Below are positions 46,326-55,141 of a stretch of 64,000 nucleotides of DNA, piece by piece (the first letter of the stretch is position 1; each line of letters opens with the position of its first letter). Source of the DNA: Candidatus Bathyarchaeota archaeon. Its GTDB lineage: Archaea > Thermoproteota > Bathyarchaeia > TCS64. Below the pieces are notes generated by a model that worked only from the letters and a program-made list of their open reading frames with translations, did not search any database and was not told the DNA's origin. The stretch lies in the NCBI GenBank assembly GCA_016783455.1, contig JADHWN010000003.1, forward strand, positions 35,477 to 99,476, read 5' to 3'. A program made the translations under genes and the position numbers.

Positions 46326-46694
46326 TTGGAGTCTGAACAAGTAAGGGTCAGCGTATATGCCTGTCACTGCGGGCTGAACATCGCGGGGGTTGTGGACTGC
46401 CCCGACGTGGCAGCTGGATCTGCAGATCTACCGGGGGGCGTGGTCTCCGAGGACTACAGGTACATGTGCTCCGACCCGGGCCAGGAGATGATCAGGAACG
46501 ACATCATCCAGAGGCTCGTGAGAGACGTCGCGGGCGATAGATTCATAACCCCCGTTTTGTATTACCCGAAGATATTGCTCCTCGCACTCGGGATGGAGCC
46601 CAAGGAGCTGGCTCTGGACATTCACAGGACCAGCGTGCAGGGAGCGATCGACAAGACACAGGGAGGCACCGGAGACGCCGCGGGAGATCAGTAA
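46326..46694 (+). pseudogene. HdrA N-terminal-like stub
   Basis: VRVSVYACHCGLNIAGVVDCPDVAAGSADLPGGVVSEDYRYMCSDPGQEMIRNDII matches the HdrA N-terminus; then diverges and stops at 122 aa. Confidence 0.5.
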
Positions 46695-46896
46695 GAGGGA
46701 GACACGGAGAAGCTCGAGGCTCACCCAGAGGTACATAACCAAGACACAGGAGCGTATCCTCGACAAGGAGGCCTGCCTCGGATGCGGCATCTGCGCCGAC
46801 GTCTGCATCAAGGAAGCGATAACCCTCTCAGAGGCGACCATCGAGGGCGGAAGACTCGTCAAGAGACCTGAGGTCAGCATAGACGCCAGTAAGTGC

Positions 46897-47547
46897 GTGA
46901 TGGGCGGGACATGCGCCGTCTTCTGCCCGTCGGGCGCACTGAACGTGACCGTTGAGGGAGAGGAGGAGCCCCCAGTCGTGACATTCGAGGCGATCCCCAC
47001 CCTCAACAAGACGATAACCGTTGATGTCTCGGGATGCAACATCGACTGCGAGATTGCATGCCAGGAGTCCTGCCCTGTCGACGCCATCGAGGTCAAGACC
47101 GTTACGGAAGACGGTGAGACCCGTATCACGGATGTCGTCGTGGACACGGCGAAGTGCATCTACTGCAAGCGCTGCGTGACCGCCTGCCCGTACACCCTCA
47201 TCGAGGTTGAGAGGCCCTTCGACGGGGTGACGGAGATAGACGTGTCCAAGTGCCCTGAGGGCTGCATGGTCTGCGTCGACGCCTGCCCCAGCGAGGCCCT
47301 TAAGATAGGTGAGGACGGGAAGCCCGTGCTCGAGGAGGATTACTGCATCTACTGCTCCACGTGTGAGAAAGTGTGCCCGGAGGACGCAATTGTCGTGAAG
47401 CGCACGTCGGTGGCCTGCTCCGACGTCAAGTCAGGGGCCTGGTTCGCGGCTCTGGAGAAGCTGACCTCCCCGGAGGTCCTGTCCAGGGAGCTGGGTATCG
47501 ATGCGTCGAGACATAGGAAGGAAATAGTGAGGGACCGGTACACCTAG
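46897..47547 (+). CDS. Polyferredoxin (multiple 4Fe-4S), coding evidence extends upstream to about 46700
   Basis: CIYCKRCVTACP, CPEGCMVCVDACP, CIYCSTCEKVCP; upstream in-frame ERILDKEACLGCGICADVC before any ATG/GTG/TTG. Confidence 0.8.
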   Translation: MMGGTCAVFCPSGALNVTVEGEEEPPVVTFEAIPTLNKTITVDVSGCNIDCEIACQESCPVDAIEVKTVTEDGETRITDVVVDTAKCIYCKRCVTACPYTLIEVERPFDGVTEIDVSKCPEGCMVCVDACPSEALKIGEDGKPVLEEDYCIYCSTCEKVCPEDAIVVKRTSVACSDVKSGAWFAALEKLTSPEVLSRELGIDASRHRKEIVRDRYT

Positions 47548-48014
47548 TCGGCTTTTAGCAGGTTAGAGACCGCCTTCTTCCTCATGTTCTGGGAGGTCTC
47601 CTCGGCGTTCTTCAGCGACAGGGCGCCCTGCGGGCATAGGTCCACGCATCTGGGCTCGCCGCCGCAGAGGTCGCAGATTATGACGTGCTTCCTGTCCGAC
47701 GGAAGGGCTATGGCCCCGAACTCGCAGGCCTCGATGCACCATCCGCATCCAGAGCACTTGTCCGCGTCGACGCTGATTACGCCTGTGGTCTCGTCCTGGC
47801 TAAGGGCCTTCCGGGGGCAGGAGTTGACGCAGGTCGGGTCGTCGCAGAGGCGGCAGGCCAGAGATGTGTTAACGATGGTGTTCAGCCTGATTGTGCGGAT
47901 GCGGCTGAGCAGGGGGTTGAACACGCCCTCCTTCTCCCCCGAGCAGACGAGCTCGCAGATCTTGCAGCCTGTGCACTTCTCGGGGTCCGAGTAGACAGCT
48001 CTTCGTTCAGACAT
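47544..48014 (-). CDS. 4Fe-4S ferredoxin (AOR-associated, HycB-like)
   Basis: DPEKCTGCKICELVCSGEKEG...CRLCDDPTCVNSCP...CSGCGWCIEACEFGAI; start overlaps AOR stop. Confidence 0.9.
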   Translation of the reverse strand: MSERRAVYSDPEKCTGCKICELVCSGEKEGVFNPLLSRIRTIRLNTIVNTSLACRLCDDPTCVNSCPRKALSQDETTGVISVDADKCSGCGWCIEACEFGAIALPSDRKHVIICDLCGGEPRCVDLCPQGALSLKNAEETSQNMRKKAVSNLLKAD

Positions 48015-48015
48015 T

Positions 48016-49866
48016 CTACTCATCCTCCACGCCGATCTCATCGGCGATGTAGTGGAGCCCAAGCTCCCTGAGCTTGTTCTTGGTGGGGACGCCGTTCTCG
48101 GCCCAGCCCCGCTCCCTGAAGTAGGCCTTGTGCATCATCTTGAACTCCTCCTCCGTGACCAGATGGCCCGCGGCGACGCCCGCTGTGATGGGGTCGTTCA
48201 TGATGCGGTAGGCGGGGTAGTCGTCCTTCACAGTCCAGCCCTCCCGGACGTTGAACGCCTTCTCAAGGTTCCAGATCCTCTCCCCGGCCTGCCTCAGCTC
48301 CTCGGCCGTCACGTCGAATCCGGTGACCAGGTTGTAGATCTTGGCGAACTTCTCGTAGGTGTCCAGGACGCCCCTGGAGAACTTGCAGAGTATCAGCGAG
48401 TCGGTGATGCTGTAGTGGTCGTCCCTGGCCATGACGAGGGCTCCGTACTCCTCGCTGGCGGTGAACCTGTCCACCTTGCCCTTGAGGTCCCAGTCGTAGG
48501 CGCTGTTCCGGAGGTGGCAGCCCCCCCTGTTGGAGGTGTTGAAGCCGAGGCAGGACATCTTGAGCCCCCTGAGGTCGTATCCCGGGTATTCAAGGCCCTT
48601 GTTGTGCATCGCCCACTTCCACGAGTCTCCGCCAAGCTGCTCCGCCGCGGCCTTAGTGCCCATGGCGAGGAGCTTCCCCAGTTTACCCCTCTGGTAGGCG
48701 ATCATCTCTATTGCCTCGAGCAGTGCCTCTGAGTTGCCGAATTTGAGATCCAGGCCGTCGGTGTCCTCCTTGGTGAGGAGCCCCTTCTCGTAGCTCTCCA
48801 TGGCCCAGCCCAGGGTGACCCCGGCGCTGATGGTGTCTATGCCCATGCGGTCGCAGAGGTCCACCGCCTTGTTGACGTCGGGGAAGTGGCCTATCCCGCA
48901 GTTGGAGCCGAGGGCGTAGATGCTCTCGAACTCGACGCTGGCCAGAACCTCCCCCTCAGGGTCCTCCTGGACCAGGGATACGTGGTCACAGCCGATGGGG
49001 CAGCCCGCGCAGGCGATGGTCTTCACCACCCATCTGGGGTGGATGTACTCTCCGCCTATCTTCTCGGCGAACTCGAAGACCGACTCCTGCCAGTTCCGGG
49101 TGGGCAGGGCGGCCTGGTTCTGGTGGATCATGACGCTCACCTGGGTGCCGAGGCTCCTGTAGGCTCCCGTGAGGGGGCCCTGGCAGAGGTCGTAGAGCTC
49201 CTTGCAGTGCTCCAGGGTGCCCTCCATGTCGGCGACCTTGACGCTGCCCGTGCCCCTGACGGCGACGGCCTTGAGGTTCTTGGAGCCCATGACGCAGCCG
49301 ACGCCGGTCCTACCCGCCTGGCGGTGCCTGTCGTTGGTGATATTGGCGTATCTGACGAGGTTCTCCCCGCCGGGGCCTATGGAGGCCGAGCTGACGTTGT
49401 CGTCGCCGATCTCATCCCTGATGAGGTCGAGTACCTCTAGGGCGTCGGTGCCCCAGAGGTGCTTGGCGTCCCTGATCTGGATCTTCCTGTCGTCGATGAA
49501 CAGGTAGACGGGCTTCTCGCTCTTCCCCTTGATGACTATTGCGTCGTATCCCGCCTGCTTGAGGGCCTGCCCCCAGTAGCCTGACGAGACGGCCTCCCCC
49601 AGGAAGCCTGTCAGGGGGGACTTTGTGTGGACTATGTACTTCCCGCTCGTCGGCGCGGTGGTCCCGGCGAGGGGGCCCACTGCGAAGATGAGGGGGTTCT
49701 CAGGGCTGAGGGGGTCGACGCCCGCCGGCGCGTGGTCGTAGAGCAGGCGTGTGCCCAGGCCGTTGCCGCCGATGTACTTCCTGCAGTAGGCCTCGTCAAC
49801 CTCCTCGACTGAGCTCTCTCCCTTGCTCAGGTCCACGTGAAGGACCTTACCTGTGTAACCATACAT
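48016..49866 (-). CDS. Aldehyde:ferredoxin oxidoreductase
   Basis: MYGYTGKVLHVDLSKGESSVEEVDEAYCRKYIGGNGLGTRLLYD...CAGCPIGCDH...cofactor-binding signature. Confidence 0.96.
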   Translation of the reverse strand: MYGYTGKVLHVDLSKGESSVEEVDEAYCRKYIGGNGLGTRLLYDHAPAGVDPLSPENPLIFAVGPLAGTTAPTSGKYIVHTKSPLTGFLGEAVSSGYWGQALKQAGYDAIVIKGKSEKPVYLFIDDRKIQIRDAKHLWGTDALEVLDLIRDEIGDDNVSSASIGPGGENLVRYANITNDRHRQAGRTGVGCVMGSKNLKAVAVRGTGSVKVADMEGTLEHCKELYDLCQGPLTGAYRSLGTQVSVMIHQNQAALPTRNWQESVFEFAEKIGGEYIHPRWVVKTIACAGCPIGCDHVSLVQEDPEGEVLASVEFESIYALGSNCGIGHFPDVNKAVDLCDRMGIDTISAGVTLGWAMESYEKGLLTKEDTDGLDLKFGNSEALLEAIEMIAYQRGKLGKLLAMGTKAAAEQLGGDSWKWAMHNKGLEYPGYDLRGLKMSCLGFNTSNRGGCHLRNSAYDWDLKGKVDRFTASEEYGALVMARDDHYSITDSLILCKFSRGVLDTYEKFAKIYNLVTGFDVTAEELRQAGERIWNLEKAFNVREGWTVKDDYPAYRIMNDPITAGVAAGHLVTEEEFKMMHKAYFRERGWAENGVPTKNKLRELGLHYIADEIGVEDE

Positions 49867-49950
49867 CTTGATGCCTCAAATATCTCGCGTTGAATCGTAT
49901 GAAATTGCGGGTTCTTATAGAAGAATCTATAGGTTTCGTGTATTCAAGCT

Positions 49951-50253
49951 ATGACGGGTGCCCCATTGATCCGGATCGATGTCAATTACTTCTCCAACGT
50001 GAGGGCCCTGACCGGGGAGTCCGGATCGACCTTGGAGCTACCTGAGAGGAGCTCCGTCCGTGACCTGCTCATCATCGTGGCAGCGAGGTACGGAGATGAG
50101 CTCAGGGAGTACCTGTTCACCGATGAAGGGGGGCTTCACTCCCACGTCGTCGTCATCCTGAATGGGAGGGGGGTGGGGGTCCTCGAAGGCCTGGATACCG
50201 CCCTAGACGACGGAGACCGCGTCGCCATCCTCCCCTCCATAGGTGGAGGCTGA
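49951..50253 (+). CDS. MoaD/ThiS-family sulfur carrier protein
   Basis: IRIDVNYFSNVRALTG...LDDGDRVAILPSIGGG*, C-terminal GG. Confidence 0.88.
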   Translation: MTGAPLIRIDVNYFSNVRALTGESGSTLELPERSSVRDLLIIVAARYGDELREYLFTDEGGLHSHVVVILNGRGVGVLEGLDTALDDGDRVAILPSIGGG

Positions 50254-50262
50254 CGGGGGAAC

Positions 50263-50580
50263 CTAGTTCCTAATCCAGGTGTGGCCGCATTCGGCGCATC
50301 TGTACCGCTCGACCGATCTGTCCTGCTTGACCCCCGCATGCTCTCCCTGGGTCGTGAGGACCGTCCTGTAGGCCTCCGCGTGGCCGCAGCTGGGGCAGGT
50401 CTGGTTCACCAGTAAAGCATCTCTATCTGAGTTGTCCACGACGTAGACGGGCTCCACCGCCCCCTTACCGTTTCTCTTTACCTCGATGACGTCTGTCTCA
50501 GCCACGTGACCGCATTTGGAGCATATGAGACCTTCACTTGAAGCCTGGAGGAACGCCCCACACTGGTCACAGAACTTCAT
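50263..50580 (-). CDS. Transcription factor S (TFIIS/RPB9-like)
   Basis: MKFCDQCGAFLQASSEGLICSKCGH...CPSCGHAEAYRTVLTTQGEHAGVKQDRSVERYRCAECGHTWIRN. Confidence 0.88.
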   Translation of the reverse strand: MKFCDQCGAFLQASSEGLICSKCGHVAETDVIEVKRNGKGAVEPVYVVDNSDRDALLVNQTCPSCGHAEAYRTVLTTQGEHAGVKQDRSVERYRCAECGHTWIRN

Positions 50581-50695
50581 ACAGAAATAGTCTCCTCACC
50601 GAGGTTCTACCTGGTAAGCCATAGAGCTGCAGTCAAATAAGCGTTGATTCAGGCTGATTTTTCTCAAAGGCGTCCCTATCCCGGTTGTAAAGGGT

Positions 50696-50759
50696 GGAGG
50701 AGGGGTATCTGCCATGGAGCAAAGCTCTGGGGGTCAGAGCATATGGGCTGCCTCTCTCC
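50696..50759. ncRNA. Candidate structured RNA/hairpin in the TFS-SelA-like intergenic region
   Basis: Nested stem: GCTCTG-GGGGT-CAGAGC (50724-50740) inside GCCAT/ATGGGC (50711-50748) inside GGAGGAGGGG/CCTCTCTCC. Confidence 0.3.
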
Positions 50760-50898
50760 GGCGTCTGATTATACTTTAGCATATAACCCGTTTATGGACT
50801 CGAAATTTATCATCGGTAGATATGATCCGAATTCCCGGTCCAGTCGGAGGGGAACTCAAATACTCTGAGCGACTACACTCCCTCCAAAGGTGTAGGTT

Positions 50899-52086
50899 AT
50901 GGTTAAGGAACTCTACAACCCCTTCGAAAAGTACGGCATCAGGCGGGTGATCAACGCCGCGACGAGCGCCACCAACCTCGGTGGCTCCATCCCCGACCCG
51001 GAGGTCTTCAGGGCCATGGAGGACTCATCCAAGTCCTTCGTCGTCATCACAGAGCTCCAGGCCTGGGCTGGGAAGAAGATCGCTGAGGCCACCGGGGCCG
51101 AGGCGGGGCTCCCTGTCGCCAGCGCATGCAACGGGCTGACCCTGGCTGCCGCCGCGTGCATCATGAAGGGCACAGAGCTCGAGGAGTACGATCCCCTGGT
51201 CCGGGGGCGCTGGTCCCATATCTCGATGAGGCTGCCGATGCACACCGAGGGGCTGAGGACCGAGTTCATCGTCCAGAGGGAGTGCAGGAACGCCTACGAC
51301 CACTCGGTGGAGTGCGCAGGCGGACGGTTCGTCGAGGTGGACTCATCCAAGGAGGCCCTCGCCGCCGCCTACGATCCGGAGAGGACGGCGGGCTACTACT
51401 TCACGGCCCGCGGCGCCAGGAACTGGCTCTCCATTGAGGACGTCGTGGAGGTGGCCCACGCCAACGGCTCCTACGTGGTGGTGGACGCGGCGGCGGAGAA
51501 CCCCCCCAAGATGAAGCTCAGATACTACATCGAGAGGGGGGCGGACCTGGTGTCGTACAGCGGGGGGAAGCATATCAGGGGGCCCAACAACTCGGGGCTC
51601 CTGGCGGGGAGGGCGGACCTCATGAAGCTGGCCCACCTCCAGTCGTATCCCTTCAGCGGCGTCGGGAGGGGATCCAAGATGAGCAGGGAGACCATAGTGG
51701 GCCTCGTGAAGGCACTGGAGATCTACTTGGCCAGCGACGAGGAGGCCGAGTTCAATGAGTGGCTCCATCACGTCGAATACTTCGTCGACGAACTGGGAGC
51801 CATCCCCGGTATCGAAGCGGGGATCACCTACCAGAGGATCGTGGAGACAGGGGAGCCCATGGCCCCCTTCTGCTACCTGAAGCTCGACGAGGGCGTGTGC
51901 GGGATATCGGGGAGGGAGCTCGTCTCTAGGCTTCAGGAGGGGGACCCCAAGATCCACACCCTCTGGGAGCCCCGGTTCCTGCTGGGCCCTGACTGCGGGG
52001 GGATGATGGCCCTCAACCCCGAGTATATGCTGGAGGGGGAGCATGAGATAGTGGTCAAGGCCATCAAGGAGGTCCTGGGCGCGTAG
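50899..52086 (+). CDS. PLP-dependent SelA-like protein
   Basis: YGIRRVINAATSATNLGGSIPDPEVFRAME...DLVSYSGGKHIRGPNNSGLLAGRADLM. Confidence 0.85.
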   Translation: MVKELYNPFEKYGIRRVINAATSATNLGGSIPDPEVFRAMEDSSKSFVVITELQAWAGKKIAEATGAEAGLPVASACNGLTLAAAACIMKGTELEEYDPLVRGRWSHISMRLPMHTEGLRTEFIVQRECRNAYDHSVECAGGRFVEVDSSKEALAAAYDPERTAGYYFTARGARNWLSIEDVVEVAHANGSYVVVDAAAENPPKMKLRYYIERGADLVSYSGGKHIRGPNNSGLLAGRADLMKLAHLQSYPFSGVGRGSKMSRETIVGLVKALEIYLASDEEAEFNEWLHHVEYFVDELGAIPGIEAGITYQRIVETGEPMAPFCYLKLDEGVCGISGRELVSRLQEGDPKIHTLWEPRFLLGPDCGGMMALNPEYMLEGEHEIVVKAIKEVLGA

Positions 52087-52158
52087 GGACCCAACTCAAC
52101 TTTCACCCCTCCTCTACCTTTCTTACCCGCATCTTTTTTCAACACTCCACGGTGATAT

Positions 52159-53163
52159 ATGACCATGGCGTGGAAACAGATCCTGAAGGCTGATCCGACA
52201 GAGTGGCTTCTGGAGCAGGAAGATCCCAGCGTCAGGTTCTGGGCTCTCCAAGATCTGGAGGGTAAAGTGTTTGACCACCCTGAAGTGAAGGAGGCCCAGG
52301 ACGTCCTCATGGAGTCTCCACCAGTGAGGGCGATACTCGACGCCCAGCAACCAGAGGGCCACTGGGTCCACAGGGAGGACATGTACCTCCCAAAATACAA
52401 GGCCACCACCCACTCCCTCCTCATACTAGCGGAGCTGGGTGTGAGGAGGACGCCCGTCATCGAGCGGGGGCTGGAGCACATCTTCGAGTTCCAGAGGGAC
52501 TCGGGGCACTTCCTCACCAACCTTCCCAAGACGGCTAAGGGGAGGGCCAGCGTCGTGAAGGACGGCTGCTGCCTGGACGCTAGCGTCCTCTACTACATTT
52601 CCCACTTCGGATACCTGGACGACCCCCGTGTTGTGAGGCTCCTTGACTTCATCGTTGGTTACCACTCCGCCGAGGAGGCGGGGTGGAAGTGCAGGGCCTT
52701 CCCCATCGATCCGGACGCCGTGTTCCCCGTGAACTGCTACATGGGGGCGGCCAAGACCCTCAGGGCTCTGTCCACTATCTCACCTGAAAGGAGGTCTCCT
52801 GAGATTGAGGCTATTATCGGGCGTGAGGTGGAGAACGTCCTCGAGAATGGCATCTACAGGTACCTCAGGAACCCCGACGGCACGAGGAAGGACAAGGCTG
52901 GCTGGAAGAAGTTCGGCTTCCCCCTGTTCTACCAGTCCGACGCCCTGGAGGTGCTGGACGTCCTCACGAGGCTGGGCGTCAGGGACGGGCGTATGGAGGA
53001 CTCCGTGAGACTGGTTCTAGAGGCGCAGGGAGACGACGGAAGGTGGCCCCTTAAGCATACGTTCAACGGGAAGATGTGGGTGGACATCGACGTCAAGCAT
53101 CAACCCTCTAAGTGGATAACCCTCAGGGCGATGCGGACGTTGAGAAGATACTACAGCGGATAG
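52159..53163 (+). CDS. Alpha/alpha-toroid (terpene cyclase/prenyltransferase-like) protein
   Basis: Repeated motifs AILDAQQPEGHWV, HIFEFQRDSGHFL, LVLEAQGDDGRWPL. Confidence 0.7.
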   Translation: MTMAWKQILKADPTEWLLEQEDPSVRFWALQDLEGKVFDHPEVKEAQDVLMESPPVRAILDAQQPEGHWVHREDMYLPKYKATTHSLLILAELGVRRTPVIERGLEHIFEFQRDSGHFLTNLPKTAKGRASVVKDGCCLDASVLYYISHFGYLDDPRVVRLLDFIVGYHSAEEAGWKCRAFPIDPDAVFPVNCYMGAAKTLRALSTISPERRSPEIEAIIGREVENVLENGIYRYLRNPDGTRKDKAGWKKFGFPLFYQSDALEVLDVLTRLGVRDGRMEDSVRLVLEAQGDDGRWPLKHTFNGKMWVDIDVKHQPSKWITLRAMRTLRRYYSG

Positions 53164-53198
53164 TTCCGGGCGAAAATAGAAAAAAGGTGTTGTGAGGC

Positions 53199-53522
53199 CT
53201 AGTCCTCAAGCCTCTCCAGCTTGAAGCTCACGGGTCTAATGCCGTCGGTGCAGGCCGTGTACATCTCCCCTTTGTTCACCCAGGGGTCGAAGTCTCCACC
53301 GTTAGCGAGTACTGCTAGGTCTTTGTACAGGTCTCGCCACGCCCATCCGCAGAATCCGTCTGGCATGGCCATGTTCTTCTCGACTATCCACTCGGTGCCT
53401 TCCTCATGCCTGCACTTCTCGTAGGGTTCATCCTTCCCGGGCATGTTCGGTACGTTCCCATCGAAGATGACCTTGGGGTCCACTGCTTTCTGAACAGTTA
53501 CTTTCACACGGTATTTTGCCAT
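53199..53522 (-). CDS. TIGR04076-like protein (copy 1)
   Basis: VKVTVQKAVDPKVIFDGNVP...MPDGFCGWAWRDLYKDLAVL...CTDGIRPVSFKLERL. Confidence 0.75.
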   Translation of the reverse strand: MAKYRVKVTVQKAVDPKVIFDGNVPNMPGKDEPYEKCRHEEGTEWIVEKNMAMPDGFCGWAWRDLYKDLAVLANGGDFDPWVNKGEMYTACTDGIRPVSFKLERLED

Positions 53523-53705
53523 GTTAACACCTGAACCTAATTGCGTGCTTCATCTCAAAAGACTTGCCTAAATTCTTGAAATGGGCAATATTACTCATAA
53601 CGTCATTGATTAACGGCACGTATCCTCGTGGACGTTCTTCCATATTTGACAAGCCGCATCCCGAGAATCTATTATATATTTAGTTCCCGCTGAAGATCTA
53701 CGCCG

Positions 53706-53984
53706 ATGATGAGAGATCTGATCCGATGGGATCGGAGGCTTGTTGCAGTGTTCATAGTCATCGCAGTTGTTACATCCGGAGTCGGAAGGATAATCCATTC
53801 CACGGAGACAAGAATGTTCCTGGGGCTTCCCTTCTCCTTCTTCAGATACGTGGAACCAGCTTCCGGAGGGGACTCCCAGGGGCGAATAGCCTTCATCGCA
53901 CCCGCTTTCATGCTGGATGTAATGGTGTGGTATACGTTGGCCTACCTGGCCATCAGGTTCTACGATGGCTCCTCCCCTGTATAG
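53706..53984 (+). CDS. Small membrane protein
   Basis: Two hydrophobic segments in 92 aa. Confidence 0.55.
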   Translation: MMRDLIRWDRRLVAVFIVIAVVTSGVGRIIHSTETRMFLGLPFSFFRYVEPASGGDSQGRIAFIAPAFMLDVMVWYTLAYLAIRFYDGSSPV

Positions 53985-53995
53985 GAGCCTCCCTC

Positions 53996-54884
53996 TCAGC
54001 AGAGCATTGCCTTCTGGATCCTCCTGCTGGCCTCGTTCACGGTCCTGATGACTGCGTCGGCGTCGACGGTCTTGAACTCCCCGTCCATGTAGACGATCCT
54101 GCCGTCGATCATGGTCATCGAGACGTCCCTCCCCCCGGAGCCTGCGTAGACGAGGGTCTCCAGCGGGTCGTACATCGGTGTAAGGAACGGGTTGCCCTCG
54201 GCCTTGACCGCTACGATGTCAGCCAGATAGCCGGTCTCGATCTTCCCCAGGTCCTCTATCCCCAGGATCTTGGCCCCGGCCTCAGTGGCCATCCTAAACG
54301 CCTGGGCGTGCCTCACGGCGTCTGCCTTCATGAGGTGGATCCTCTGGAGGAGGACGGCCTGCCTCATGTCCCTGAACATGTCGTATGAGTCGTTCTGGGG
54401 CCCCCCGTCCGTGCCCAATGCGACTGTGACCCCCCGCTCAAGGAGGTCCGCGAGGGGTAAGACCCCGATCGCGCAGATCTGGTTGCAGCTGGGGCAGTGG
54501 GCGATCTGGGCCCCGGTCTCCAGCAGGATCTCCTTCTCCTCGTCGACCATCCAGATGCAGTGGGCCAGTGAGGTCCTCTCGTCTAGCAGCCCGAGTTCCT
54601 TCGCCATCGCCACGCTCCCCGGGAGGCCCGTGTCCCTCCTCACGTTCTCAATCTCCGGCTGGGTGCCTGCCCAGTGGACGTGGTAGCGGGTGTCGAAGGA
54701 GTCAGCCAGCCTCTTCAGCTCCACGAGCCCCTCGTTGGTGCACCCACCGACGGTCCTCTTCCCTCCTGATGGCCCCACCCAAGCGTGCACGAGGTCGTCC
54801 CCCTCCTTGGCCCACCTCTCCAGGAAATCACGGGTCTCGCTGATCTGCTGCTCCAGTGTACCAACGTGGCCCCTGTCGATGACC
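53996..54884 (-). pseudogene. 5'-truncated amidohydrolase (cytosine/SAH/MTA deaminase family)
   Basis: Retains YHVHWAGTQPEIENV, LAHCIWMVDEEKEI, IAHCPSCNQ, VALGTDGGPQNDSYDMFRDMRQA but lacks the N-terminal HxH region; upstream frame is antisense to the DUF2769-like gene. End coordinate approximate. Confidence 0.65.
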
Positions 54885-55097
54885 GAGAAGTTCTGCGGCC
54901 CCTGCCCCAGCTTCAAGCCCAACCAGCTCAACGAGCACCCGCCCATGGCCCTCTTCTGCGCACGGGGCGCCTCCGAGAAGCCCAAGGACCAGATAACCGA
55001 CAACGGCTGCAACTGCTTCGGATGCGGCGTCTTCCAGAAATATGAGCTCAGTGGCGGATGGTTCTGCATCCACGGCACCGAGGGAAAGAAGGTCTAG
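54879..55097 (+). CDS. DUF2769-like Cys-rich protein
   Basis: MTEKFCGPCPSFKPNQLNEHPPMALFCARGASEKPKDQITDNGCNCFGCGVFQKYELSGGWFCIHGTEGKKV. Confidence 0.75.
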   Translation: MTEKFCGPCPSFKPNQLNEHPPMALFCARGASEKPKDQITDNGCNCFGCGVFQKYELSGGWFCIHGTEGKKV

Positions 55098-55141
55098 CCT
55101 CCCTTACTTTATTATTTAAAAAAAGTGGATTCAGCAGGTTC

